Of a DNA stretch of 64,000 nucleotides, positions 18,366 to 27,740 are shown in pieces. A program made the position numbers and the translations under genes. Origin of the DNA: Actinophytocola sp. (GTDB lineage: Bacteria > Actinomycetota > Actinomycetes > Mycobacteriales > Pseudonocardiaceae). Position 1 is the stretch's first letter. Every line of letters starts with the position of its first letter. The stretch covers positions 1 to 64,000 of the forward strand of contig NZ_WHTD01000019.1 in NCBI RefSeq assembly GCF_009379765.1. Direction: 5' to 3'. The notes under the pieces are model-generated. The model was not told the origin of the DNA. It did no database searches and saw only the letters and a list, made by a program, of their open reading frames with translations.

Positions 18366-21300
18366 TTACTGACCTTCGGCGGTGAACACGTACGACCCGG
18401 CCGGCAGGTGGAACGTCCCGGCCGCGGTGGGCACCGCCTCGGCGGGATAGGTGATCGTCGACGGCTGGGTGGTGGGGACCTTGACGGTGGCCGAGGTGCC
18501 GGTCGGGACCGTCACCCGCAGCGTGAGCGTGCCCGCCGACACCGACCACTCGCTGACCGCCGCCCCGTACGGCGTCTCGTACCCGGAGCGGGCCGAGGTC
18601 AGGCCGCCGCCCGGTTTCGGGGCGACGAGCAGGCTCTCGTAGCCCGGGCTTGCCGGGCCGAGCCCGCCGACCTGGCGGTAGAGGAAGTCGCCGACCGAGC
18701 CGAGACCGTAGTGGTTGAACGAGTTCATCCCCGGGTCGTTGAAGGAGCCGTCGGAGCGGATTCCGTCCCAGCGTTCCCAGATGGTCGTCGCGCCGTTGCT
18801 CTGCATGTAGCCCCAGCCGGGGAAGTCCGGCTGCAGCAGGATCTGGTACGCCGTGGCGACGTGGCCGTGGTCGGCCAGCACCGGCAGCAGGTTCTCCACG
18901 CCGAGGAACCCGACCGACAGGTGCCCGCCGGTCGCGGCGACCTTCGCGGCGAGCTTGTCGGCCGCGGCCTGCCGCCGATCCGAGGGCAGCAGGCCGAACG
19001 CCAGCGCCAGCACGTAGCCCGTCTGGGTGTTCGCCCCGACGGTGCCGTCGGCCGCGGCGAACCGGTTGGTGAACGCGGCCGCCACCTGGTCGGCGAGCCG
19101 GCCGTACGAGGCGGCCTCGGCGGTGCGGCCGGTGGCGGCGGCCATCCGGGAGACCAGCCGGGCCGACCAGCCGAAGAACGCCGTGGAGATCAGGTCCTGC
19201 GCGGTGTTGTCGTTGACGTTGAGCCAGTCGCCGTAGGTCCACTGGTCGCGGATCAGGTCGCTGCCCGAGGTGTCGCGCAGGTAGTCGACCCAGCGGGCCA
19301 TGGCGGCGAAGTGCTCGTCGACCACGCGGGTGTCGCCGTAGCGCTGCCACATCGTGTACGGCACGATCACGCCCGCGTCGCCCCAGCCGGCCCGGCCGGC
19401 GCTGTCCAGCACCGCCGGCACGACGTCGGTGTAGGCGCCGTCGGCCCGCTGCGCGTCGACGAGATCGTCGGCGAACTTGTCGAGGAATGCCTGCGTCGCC
19501 AGGTTGAACGTGGCGGTGCCGGCGAAGATCCCGATGTCGCCGGTCCAGCCGAGGCGCTCGTCGCGCTGCGGGCAGTCGGTCGGGATGGAGAGCATGTTGG
19601 ACCGCTCGCCCCAGACGATGTTGTGCTGCAACTGGTTCACCAGCGAGTTGGAGGTCGTGAGCGTGCCGGGCTGTCCGCCGCTCGTCCACGCGGCCCGGCC
19701 GGTGATCATGTCCGCGGTGGGTGTGACACCCGCGGGCAGGCCGGTCACCTCGACGTACCGGTAGCCGTGCACGGTGAACCGCGGCTCGTAGGTCTCCACG
19801 CCGCCGGTGCCGGCCAGGGTGAACCGGTCGGTGACCTGCGCGCCCCGTATGTTGGCCAGGTACACCGTGCCGTCGGGGTTGAGCACCTCGGCGTGGCGCA
19901 TGGTGACCGTGGTGCCAGCCGGCCCGCGCACCGCGAGCCGGTTCCAGCCGGTGAGGTTCTGCCCGAGGTCGAACACCCACACGCCGGGCGTCGGCTGGGT
20001 GATCGCCGTCGGCCGGAACTCCTGCTGCACGGTCACCCCGTTGTCCACCTGGGACACGAGCGCCGGCTTGGCGTCGGTGCGCACGACGGGCGCGGACCAG
20101 GCGCTGTCGTCGAAACCGGGACCGTCCCAACCGGACACCGCGAGCCGGGCGTCGTAGGTCTCGCCGTGGTAGAGGTCGTCGGCGCGGATCGGTCCGCTGG
20201 TCACCTTCCAGCTGTTGTCGGTGCGCACCGTCGTGCTCGTGCCGTCGGTGAAGGTGAGCCGCAGCTGCGCCGAGTACCAGGGCCGCGTGCCGTACCGCTG
20301 GCTGCCGGCTATGCCGAGGCTGCCCGAGTACCAGCCGTTTCCCAGCCACGCGCCGAGTGCGTTGGCACCGTGGCGGATCTGCCCGGTCACGTCGAACACC
20401 TTGTACTGCACGCGTTTGTTGTAGTCGGTCCACCCGGGCGCGAGCACCTCCGCGCCGACCCGCGCGCCGTTGAGCCGGGTCTCGTGCAGGCCGAGCGCGG
20501 TGGTGAGCAGCCGCGCGCTCGCGACCGGCTTGTCGACGGTGAAGCCCTTGCGCAGCAACGGGGACGGCTGGGCCACCCGGACGTTGGCCGCCCACGGCCC
20601 GCTGCCGTAGGTGGCCAGCGCCCGCGCGGCCGGCCAGGCGCTGTCGTCGAAGCCGGTCCGCTCCCAGCCGGCCGGGCCGCTCTGGCCGGCCTTCCAGCCG
20701 GCGTCGGTGACCACCGTCTGTCCATCCTGGACGGTGAGCTTGCCGATGAGCCCGGCGGGGGACTGGGTGGTGTTCTCGCTCCGCACGGCGATCGTGTTGG
20801 TGCCGGCGACGAGCCGGCCGGTCAGGTCGACGACGGCGGCGCTCTTCCATGACTCGAACACCCGCGGCGAGGCGCTGACCTGCGTGCCATTCACCCACAC
20901 GTCGGCGGTGTCGTCGCCGGTGACCACGAGCGTGGCGCGGGCCGGCGCCGCGGCGAGGTCGAGGGTGCGCCGGAAGTACCGGGTCGCCGGCGGCACCCCG
21001 GCGGCCGGATCGCCCTCGGGGAACCAGATCCAGCTCGCTCCGGTGAGGTCGGGCGCGACCGCGGCCTGGCCGATGAAGTCGGCGGTCCACTCCGACGCCG
21101 GTGCGCGCAGGCCGGTCTCGAAGGTGTGGGTCGGGCTCCAGGCGCCGGCCCGGCCCTGGCCGTCCCACACCCGGACGCGCCAGGAGTAGCGGGTGAGCGA
21201 GGTCAGCGCGGGGCCGCCGTAGACCACGTCGACCTGCTGGCCGGACGCGACTCGCCCGCTGTCCCAGATGTCGCCGGCGTCGGTCGACACCACGACCTGG

Positions 21301-22037
21301 TAGGCGGCCTGGCGTTGCTGTGCCGTGGCGGACGCCAGCTTCCAGCCGAACCGCGGCCGTTCCGCGTCGACACCGAGCGGGTTCGCCCGGTGCTCGACGG
21401 TGCCGCTCGCGACCCGCAGCGGCGACGCGGTGTCCAGGTCGGGTGCCGCGACATCGCTGCTCCACGGCGAGATCCCGTAGGTGCCGAGGTCGGTGGCGGC
21501 CGGCCAGGAGCTGTCGGCGAACCCCGGTAGCTCCCACCCCTCGCCGACCGTGCGGTCGGCCTTCCAACTGCCGTCGGTGACCAGGTCGGTCGTGCCGCCG
21601 GCGGTGGCGACACGCACGCGCCCGATGACCCCGGCCGGTCCCGTCGCGGTGTTGCGCGCGGCGATCGCGATCGTGTTGGTGCCGGCGGTGATCGCAGGCC
21701 GGAGGTCGACGAACATCGCGCGGCGCCAGGAGTCGTCGCCGCGGGCCGAGGCGGCGAGCGGCTTGCCGTTGAGCCAGACGTCGACCGTGTCGTCACCGGT
21801 CACGACGAGCTGGGCGTCGCTGACCGCGCCGGCGGCCACGACGAAGGTCGTGCGGAAGTATCGGTGGGCGGCGGGCGCGCTGACGCGCGGGTCGCCCTCC
21901 GGGTACCAGACCCAGTGCGCCCCGGTCAGGCCGACCGGTGCGGCGGCGCTCGCGAGCCCGCCCGGTACGGCGAAGACGGACAGGACCAGGGTCGTGACAA
22001 GCACGGCGACCACCGCGCGGCGGCTGTTCCGGGGCAT
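18366..22037 (-). CDS. Secreted GH78 alpha-L-rhamnosidase, large multidomain
   Basis: A 1223-residue secreted enzyme with an N-terminal signal peptide (VVAVLVTTLVLSVFAVPGG, cleaved near ASA). Bacterial rhamnosidase domains are recognisable from VEHRANPLGVDAERPRFGWKL onward. The (alpha/alpha)6 catalytic part includes IPTDCPQRDERLGWTGD near residue 820, where the acid Glu of the family lies, and a C-terminal beta-sandwich ends the protein. A beta-sandwich module of about 110 residues is present twice: WVWYPEGDP near residue 42 and WIWFPEGDP near 336, each with VVTGDDT and VWVNG/VWLNG. It releases terminal rhamnose from plant or microbial glycans outside the cell. A GGGAG site precedes the ATG. 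Confidence 0.93.
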   Translation of the reverse strand: MPRNSRRAVVAVLVTTLVLSVFAVPGGLASAAAPVGLTGAHWVWYPEGDPRVSAPAAHRYFRTTFVVAAGAVSDAQLVVTGDDTVDVWLNGKPLAASARGDDSWRRAMFVDLRPAITAGTNTIAIAARNTATGPAGVIGRVRVATAGGTTDLVTDGSWKADRTVGEGWELPGFADSSWPAATDLGTYGISPWSSDVAAPDLDTASPLRVASGTVEHRANPLGVDAERPRFGWKLASATAQQRQAAYQVVVSTDAGDIWDSGRVASGQQVDVVYGGPALTSLTRYSWRVRVWDGQGRAGAWSPTHTFETGLRAPASEWTADFIGQAAVAPDLTGASWIWFPEGDPAAGVPPATRYFRRTLDLAAAPARATLVVTGDDTADVWVNGTQVSASPRVFESWKSAAVVDLTGRLVAGTNTIAVRSENTTQSPAGLIGKLTVQDGQTVVTDAGWKAGQSGPAGWERTGFDDSAWPAARALATYGSGPWAANVRVAQPSPLLRKGFTVDKPVASARLLTTALGLHETRLNGARVGAEVLAPGWTDYNKRVQYKVFDVTGQIRHGANALGAWLGNGWYSGSLGIAGSQRYGTRPWYSAQLRLTFTDGTSTTVRTDNSWKVTSGPIRADDLYHGETYDARLAVSGWDGPGFDDSAWSAPVVRTDAKPALVSQVDNGVTVQQEFRPTAITQPTPGVWVFDLGQNLTGWNRLAVRGPAGTTVTMRHAEVLNPDGTVYLANIRGAQVTDRFTLAGTGGVETYEPRFTVHGYRYVEVTGLPAGVTPTADMITGRAAWTSGGQPGTLTTSNSLVNQLQHNIVWGERSNMLSIPTDCPQRDERLGWTGDIGIFAGTATFNLATQAFLDKFADDLVDAQRADGAYTDVVPAVLDSAGRAGWGDAGVIVPYTMWQRYGDTRVVDEHFAAMARWVDYLRDTSGSDLIRDQWTYGDWLNVNDNTAQDLISTAFFGWSARLVSRMAAATGRTAEAASYGRLADQVAAAFTNRFAAADGTVGANTQTGYVLALAFGLLPSDRRQAAADKLAAKVAATGGHLSVGFLGVENLLPVLADHGHVATAYQILLQPDFPGWGYMQSNGATTIWERWDGIRSDGSFNDPGMNSFNHYGLGSVGDFLYRQVGGLGPASPGYESLLVAPKPGGGLTSARSGYETPYGAAVSEWSVSAGTLTLRVTVPTGTSATVKVPTTQPSTITYPAEAVPTAAGTFHLPAGSYVFTAEGQ

Positions 22038-22072
22038 GGCAGGGCTCCCACTCAGCAGACCGACGTCTCAGA

Positions 22073-22085
22073 TTTAAACGTTTCA
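22073..22085 (-). promoter_or_regulatory. LacI-type operator upstream of the rhamnosidase gene
   Basis: On the minus strand this reads TGAAACGTTTAAA, centred on the palindrome AAACGTTT (22076-22083), close to the LacI-family core TGAAACGTTTCA. It lies 36-48 bases upstream of the rhamnosidase start. No LacI gene is adjacent, so a distant regulator is implied. Confidence 0.5.
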
Positions 22086-22255
22086 TTTGACAGGGTGTGC
22101 ACAACTGTAATCACCGTGTCACGCGCACGCAACGGTCGGACTCGTACCGGGTAGGAGCTCCTTGTGCCGCAACGAAAAGGTGGCAGGACCGATGACCGGG
22201 TGGCGCACCGGTTCGGCCTGTCCACTCCGATCGGTCCTACCGCAAGGATCGTGGG

Positions 22256-22593
22256 GTGACCCAACAGCCGAAAGATCGACCGCGGTCCGATGGAAACCGG
22301 GTGCCGTGCCCGTCGCGACGGGCACGGCAGGTGGCACGTCCGCGACTTCGCGAGCGCCCGCGCGGTGCTCCGCGGCACCGACACCGTCCAGGCCGGTCTC
22401 GGGGTGGCGAAGGTGGCGAAGCTGTCCGCACAAGTGTCCCGGCGCGCACATCGCCATCCAGGAGTCGGACATCTTCCTCTCGACGCTGTTCGCCCTGGAC
22501 GGCGTGCGGATGACCACCCCGCCGCGCGTGTCGTTCAACGAGGACTTCGCCAGCTACGCGCCGCACGGCCTGACCGTCTCAGTAGGACGGTGA
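22256..22593 (+). pseudogene. Cytochrome P450 remnant with the central part deleted
   Basis: A GTG opens with TQQPKDRPRSD. After a one-base shift near 22318 the frame reads RRDGHGRWHVRDFASARAVL and TDTVQAGLG, the usual N-terminus of an actinomycete P450. At about 22430 the sequence jumps to the extreme C-terminus of a P450: CPGAHIAIQESD (the Cys-ligand loop) through SFNEDFASYAPHGLTVSVGR and a stop. About 300 residues, including helix I and the ExxR motif, are missing. It cannot fold as an enzyme. Confidence 0.8.
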
Positions 22594-22667
22594 GGCCGCA
22601 GGCCCTGGTGAAACACTTCGCGGATGTGTACCGTCCGGCTCATCCCGCCGTCGACGTTGGGAGAGTC

Positions 22668-24086
22668 GTGCGAACTCGCAGCCTGCCCGCCGGAGTCGTG
22701 CTCGTTCTCGCCGCGACCCTGCTCGCCGGCACACCCGCACACGCGTCGCCGGACCGCCGGCTGCCGATCGTGTTCGTGCATGGCAACTCCGGGTCGGCCG
22801 CACAGTTCGAGACCCAGTTCCAGCGCTTCGCCAGCAACGGGTACCCGCGGGAGCTGCTGTTCGCCTACGAGTACGACACGAGCGTGCCGGACAACACGGT
22901 GGCCGTCGCGGAGCTGGAACCCTTCATCGACGATGTGCTGGCGCGCACGGGAGCCGGCCAGGTGCTGGTGGCCGCGCACTCGCGGGGTACGACCGTCAGC
23001 CACGCCTACCTCGCCGACCCCGCGCACGCCGCCGAGGTCGCGAAGTACGTCAACCTCGACGGCCGCAGCTCCGACACGCCACCCGGTGGCGTGCCAACGC
23101 TCGCGGTGTGGGGTGAGTGGCAGTCACCGCCGGACCCGATCCGCGGCACGGTCGGGTCCATCGGCGGCGCACGGAACGTCTACAACAGGCAGTTCGGCCA
23201 CACCGAGACGGCGTCGTCGGCGAAGACGTTCGGCGACATCTACCGCTTCTGGTTCGGCCGGAGCCCGGCCACCACCGACGTCCTGCCCGAGCCGCCCGGC
23301 CGGGTCGAGGTCGCCGGCCGGGCGGTGCTGTTCCCGGAGAACATCGGCTACGCCGGCGCCGAGCTCGAGGTGTGGGAGGTCGACGCCACCACCGGCCGGC
23401 GCCGCGAGCGGCGCCCGGAGGCCACCTACCCGATCGACGAGACCGGCGCGTTCGGCCCGTTGTGGGTGCACGGCAAGAAGAGCTACGAGTTCGCCGTCAC
23501 CCGCGAGGACGGCTCCGTCCATCACTTCTACCAGCGGCCGTTCACCCGGGACGACTACTTCCTCCGGCTGAACACCGGCCGGCCGGGCGCCGGGCTGGAG
23601 GCGTTCACCAAGCACGATCCCCGGCACGTCAACCTGACCTTCGTGCGCGCTCGCGAGATGTGGGGCGACCAGCCCGACAGCGACGTGCTGACGGTGGACC
23701 GGCTCCGCGACGGCACACCGCCGCTGAACGTCCTCACGCCGAGCGTGGCCCCGCGGACGAGCCCCGGCGGCCAGGGCGGCAACACCGGCGAGGTCAACGC
23801 GCTGTTCCTCACCGACGTCGGCGCCCGCACGGCCACCGGCTACGCGGATCCCGACCAGCGCACCGATCTCGGGAAGAACCAGCTGTTCCCCTTCGACAAC
23901 CTGACGTTCCTCGCCGCCGCGGACGTGTACGTGCCCGCCGACACGCCGGCGAGGGGAACGGTGCGGCTCGCCCTGACTCCGCGCGGCGGCCGGACCGCGG
24001 CGGTCGTGAACGTGCCCGCCTGGCCGTCGGACGTTCACCGGATCTCGGTCACGTTCCCCGACCCCGGCCAAGGCCGGTGCGACTGA
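22668..24086 (+). CDS. Secreted alpha/beta hydrolase (esterase/lipase-like)
   Basis: A 472-residue exported protein. The GTG at 22668 follows TTGGGAGAG. A signal peptide (LPAGVVLVLAATLLAGTPAHA) is followed at once by an alpha/beta hydrolase: IVFVHGNSGSAAQFE (oxyanion hole), then VLVAAHSRGTTVSHAYLA with the nucleophile Ser in AHSRG. GHTETASSAKTF probably carries the catalytic His. The second half (from about residue 220) is beta-rich, with FPENIGYAGAELEVWEVD and HVNLTFVRAREMWGDQPDSD, and resembles the C-terminal part of actinomycete secreted hydrolases of about this length. The lipase class is not resolved. Confidence 0.82.
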   Translation: MRTRSLPAGVVLVLAATLLAGTPAHASPDRRLPIVFVHGNSGSAAQFETQFQRFASNGYPRELLFAYEYDTSVPDNTVAVAELEPFIDDVLARTGAGQVLVAAHSRGTTVSHAYLADPAHAAEVAKYVNLDGRSSDTPPGGVPTLAVWGEWQSPPDPIRGTVGSIGGARNVYNRQFGHTETASSAKTFGDIYRFWFGRSPATTDVLPEPPGRVEVAGRAVLFPENIGYAGAELEVWEVDATTGRRRERRPEATYPIDETGAFGPLWVHGKKSYEFAVTREDGSVHHFYQRPFTRDDYFLRLNTGRPGAGLEAFTKHDPRHVNLTFVRAREMWGDQPDSDVLTVDRLRDGTPPLNVLTPSVAPRTSPGGQGGNTGEVNALFLTDVGARTATGYADPDQRTDLGKNQLFPFDNLTFLAAADVYVPADTPARGTVRLALTPRGGRTAAVVNVPAWPSDVHRISVTFPDPGQGRCD

Positions 24087-24147
24087 GCACCGCGCCGAGC
24101 ACGACCCCGACCACGACGAGGCAGCCGCCGGTGATCGCCGCGATCAC
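24049..24147 (-). CDS. Possible 32-residue membrane micro-protein
   Basis: A GTG overlaps the stop of the upstream membrane-protein gene (GTGA). The 32 codons give VIAAITGGCLVVVGVVLGAV followed by a basic tail (LSRTGLGRGRG), that is one transmembrane helix with positive-inside residues. The coupling and hydrophobicity argue for translation. Against it, the frame overlaps the 3' end of the esterase gene on the other strand and a strong hairpin. Confidence 0.33.
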   Translation of the reverse strand: MIAAITGGCLVVVGVVLGAVLSRTGLGRGRGT

Positions 24148-24154
24148 CGGCGGC
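24124..24154. terminator. Perfect inverted repeat at the convergent gene ends
   Basis: Arms of 15 bases (24124-24138, GCCGCCGGTGATCGC, and 24140-24154) are separated by one base. The element sits 38 bases past the esterase stop and over the end of the opposing membrane-protein gene. A bidirectional terminator is likely. Confidence 0.6.
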
Positions 24155-24554
24155 TGGTCGGGATCTCCAGGTACCCGGTGATGCCGAGGATCCGGGACAG
24201 GCCCCAGGGGAGCAGGGCGAGCTGGTCGTTCCACAGGGTCATGGCGCGTTCGAGACCGAGCACGGCGACGAGCCCGCCCAGCGCGGCCGGCGGCAGGCCG
24301 GTCGCGACCAGGATCCGGCCGGCCGCGCGGGCGCGGGTCATGCCGTACCCGTTGCGCAGCACGGCGTAGGCGGTCACGAAGACGGCGAGGAACGCGGCGA
24401 ACGCCACCGTGACGTACACCGAGCGGGCGCCGGGCTCGGTCCAGAACGCGAACCAGTAGTGGCCGGGTCCGCGCGGCACGAGCGCGAGAAGCAGCACCAC
24501 GGTGCGCAGCAGGGCCAGGCCGCCGACCGCGGCCAGCAGCATCTGACCGGGCAC
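24144..24554 (-). CDS. Small integral membrane protein of unknown function
   Basis: 136 residues from a GTG at 24554, with four hydrophobic helices: LLAAVGGLALLRTVVLLLAL, VYVTVAFAAFLAVFVTAYAV, a segment around LVATGLPPAALGGLVAVLGL, and a final LPWGLSRILGITGYL. I do not recognise a family. An overlapping, longer frame upstream looks non-coding. It is divergent from the multidomain secreted protein at 24703 and convergent with the esterase. Confidence 0.6.
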   Translation of the reverse strand: MPGQMLLAAVGGLALLRTVVLLLALVPRGPGHYWFAFWTEPGARSVYVTVAFAAFLAVFVTAYAVLRNGYGMTRARAAGRILVATGLPPAALGGLVAVLGLERAMTLWNDQLALLPWGLSRILGITGYLEIPTSRR

Positions 24555-24603
24555 GGTCGAGCTATTGCGTCCATTGGACGTAACTTTGCCTCAAACCGTA
24601 CAA

Positions 24604-24628
24604 ACTTTCGTTGACCGTCGACGAAAGT
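24604..24628. promoter_or_regulatory. Inverted repeat upstream of the multidomain secreted protein
   Basis: ACTTTCGT (24604-24611) and ACGAAAGT (24621-24628) form exact 8-base arms around a 9-base spacer, 75 bases before the ATG at 24703 in an unusually AT-rich stretch. It resembles a repressor operator; the protein is unknown. Confidence 0.5.
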
Positions 24629-24702
24629 ATTCGTAAGTTCGGCTCCACGGGCTGTCCAGCCGAGGCGAACCCCTGCCGCCTCAACGGCCCCGAGGAGCAA
24701 CG

Positions 24703-27694
24703 ATGCACCTGTCCATCGACAAACCGTTCCGCCGTGCGCTGCCGGCGGCACTCGTCGTGCTGGCCACGGTCGGCGCCGGCCTCGTCATCGCGCCCGCGCG
24801 GGCGCACGCGGACGTCCCACCCCAGGAACCGGGCGTGACCCTGCGCGTGTTCGACGTGCAGGTCGGCCTGAACGAGATCTGCACCCTGAAACCCGGGCAG
24901 ACCCCCAACGTCGACAAGCTGATGCCGACGATCGACTGGACCACCACCGAGGACTTCGGCATCGGCGACTACTTCGTCTCCGAGGTCACCGGCAACATCA
25001 GCGTCGCGACCGCGGGCACCCACGACTTCCGGCTCACCAGCGACGACGGGTCTCGCCTGCGCATCGACGGCACCGTCGTGATCGACCACGACGGCCTGCA
25101 CTCGCCGACGTCCAAGGACGGCTCGGTCGCGCTGACCGAGGGCTACCACGCCCTGCGGATCGACCACTTCGACAACCAGGTCGACCAGCAGATCACGCTG
25201 GAATGGCGGCCGCCGGGCGCATCGGACTTCGTCGTGGTGCCGAGCTCCGTGCTGAGCACGGACGCGGGCGTCGTGCGGGTGACCGCGCCGGGGCGCAAGG
25301 AGTGCGAGGGCGTCACCGACACCCCGGGCGACGGCCTGCCGCTCACCGGCGTGCACCCGAACTACACCTTGACCAACCTGCGCCCCGACGGGTTCGAGCC
25401 ACAGGTGAGCGCGATGGACTGGCTGCCCGACGGCCGGCTGGCCATCGCCACGTGGGGCGGTACGGACAACGAGCTCGGCGAGGTCTACCTGCTGAGCAAC
25501 GTCACCGGCAGCACCGACCCGTCACAGGTGCTGGCGCAGCGGATCGCGAGCGGTCTCAAGGAACCGATGGGCATCAAGTACGTCGACGGCAAGCTGTACG
25601 TGTCGGAGAAGAACGGGCTCGTCGAGCTGAACGACACCAACGGCGACGGCGTGACCGACGACTACCGCACGATCGCCACCTGGCCCTTCGGCGGCAACTT
25701 CCACGAGTTCGCGTTCGGGCTCCTGTACCGGGACGGCTTCTTCTACCTCAACCTGTCCGTGGCCATCGACTACGGCGGCGCCACGACCGACCCGCAGCCC
25801 GCGCCGACCGCGGCACCACCGTCAAAGTCGACCGGAACACCGGCGCGGTGTCCTATGTGGCCGGTGGGCTGCGCACCCCGCACGGCATCGGGTGGGGTCC
25901 CGGCGGCGACGTCTTCGTCACCGACAACCAGGGCGGCTGGCTGCCGTCGTCGAAGCTGGTGCACATCAAGCAGGACCGGTTCTTCAACCACTACATGAAC
26001 CCGGACGGCCCGTTCGACTCCCAGCCGGTGACCCAGCCCGTGCTGTGGCTGCCGCAGAACGAGATCGCCAACTCGCCGAGCAACCCGGTCCTGCTGAGCG
26101 AGGGCGTCTTCGCCGGGCAGATGCTGTTCGGTGACGTGACCTACGGCGGCATCCAGCGGGCGTACCTGGAGCAAGTGAACGGCGAGTACCAGGGCGCGGT
26201 CTTCCGCATGACGCAAGGACTCGAGGCGGGGGTGAGCCGCATGAGCCTCGGGCCCGACGGCGCGATCTACACGGGCGGCATCGGCGCGGGCGGCAACTGG
26301 GGCCAGCCGGGCAAGCTCAGCCACGGCCTGCAGAAGCTGACCCCCAACGGCGCCAACACCTTCGACATCCTCGCGATGCGGGCGGTCCAGGGCGGCTTCG
26401 AGCTCGAGTACACCCAGCCGCTGTCGGCCGAGACCGCGCAGGACCTCGCGGCGAGGTACGAAGCCAGCCAGTGGCGCTACGTGCCCACCGCCGACTACGG
26501 CGGCCCGAAGGTCGACGAGCAGGCGCTGACCGTGACGTCCGCGTCCCTGTCCGCAGACCGCAAGAAGGTCACCCTCGCGCTGTCCGGTCTGCAACCGGGT
26601 CGCGTGGTCCACGTGCGGTCGCCGCGGCCGTTCGCGGCGGAGTCCGGTGAGTCGCTGTGGAGCACCGAGGCCTGGTACACGCTCAACTCCATGGTCGGCA
26701 ACACCGGACAGGCCACGGAGTACGAGGCGGAGACGGCCGGGCTGAGCGGCGGTGCCGCGGTCAACACCGACCACACCGGCTACTCGGGCACCGGCTTCGT
26801 GGACGGGTACTGGACCCAGGGTGCGACCACCACGTTCAACGTCAGCGCGCCGTCCGCCGGCACCTACAACGTCGGGCTCCGCTACTCCAACGGCCCGAAC
26901 CCGGTCGCCGGCACCAAGACGGTGAGCCTGTACGTCAACGGCACCAAGGTGCGGCAGCTGCCGCTGGCGAGCACCGGTGACTGGGAGACCTGGGCGACCC
27001 ACACGGAGGCCGTCGCGCTGGACGCCGGCTCGAACTCGGTGGCGTTCAGGTACGACAGCGGCGACGACGGCAACGTCAACCTCGACAAGATCACCGTCGG
27101 CTCGGGGCGCGGATCGTGCTGTTCGACGGGACGAACCTCCACGCCTGGGAGGCGCGCTCCGGCGGCGCGGCGACCTGGCCGGTGGCGGACGGCTCGATGG
27201 AGTCGCTCGGCGGCGACATCCGGACGAGGCAGAAGTTCGGCGACTTCCGGCTGCACGTCGAGTGGTACGAGCCCGAGTACCCGCCGGAGGTCACCGGGCA
27301 GGCCAGGGGCAACAGCGGCATCTTCCTGCAGGAGCGCTACGAGCTCCAGGTGCTCGAGTCGTTCGGTGACACCACTCCCGCGTCGAACGAGGCGGGCGCG
27401 ATCTACTCGAAGCGGGCGCCGGACAGCAACGCGGCGACGGCGTCCGGGACGTGGCAGACCTACGACGTCACGTTCCGCGCGGCTCGCTTCGACGCCGCCG
27501 GGAACAAGACCGCCAACGCTCGGGTGACAGTCGTCTGGAACGGCGTCGTCGTGCACGACGACGTGGAGATCGACGGCGGCACCGGCGACAGCCTGCCGGA
27601 GGACGCGGCACCGCAGTCGATCCGCCTGCAGGACCACGGCGATGCCGGCGCGAACCCGCGCTTCCGCACCATCTGGGTCGAGCCCTTGGCCTGA
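24703..27694 (+). pseudogene. Secreted PA14 / beta-propeller / CBM / DUF1080 protein, two frameshifts
   Basis: A GAGGAG site precedes the ATG. The encoded protein would be about 996 residues: a signal peptide (to ARAHA); a PA14-type sandwich (FRLTSDDGSRLRIDG near 115); a sugar-dehydrogenase-like beta-propeller (about 210-560, MDWLPDGRLAIATWGG, then NTGAVSYVAGGLRTPHGIG); a CBM6/35-type module (about 670-800, YEAETAGLSGGAA); and a C-terminal DUF1080/3-keto-glycoside-hydrolase-like domain (VLFDGTNLHAWEAR, GNSGIFLQERYELQVLES). The frame breaks once near 25805-25815 and once in GGGG at about 27102-27106. Each is repairable by one base, and every domain is otherwise well preserved, so sequencing error is as likely as real decay. 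Likely role: binding or cleavage of extracellular polysaccharide or keto-glycosides. Confidence 0.83.
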
Positions 27695-27740
27695 CCCGGC
27701 CCGACCAGGACGGGCTCGGCGACCATCCGGCCGCCGGGCC

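Noticed and set aside
18360-20852. 830-codon plus-strand open frame opposite the rhamnosidase gene
   Set aside because: Fully antisense to a GH78 enzyme with clear catalytic motifs.
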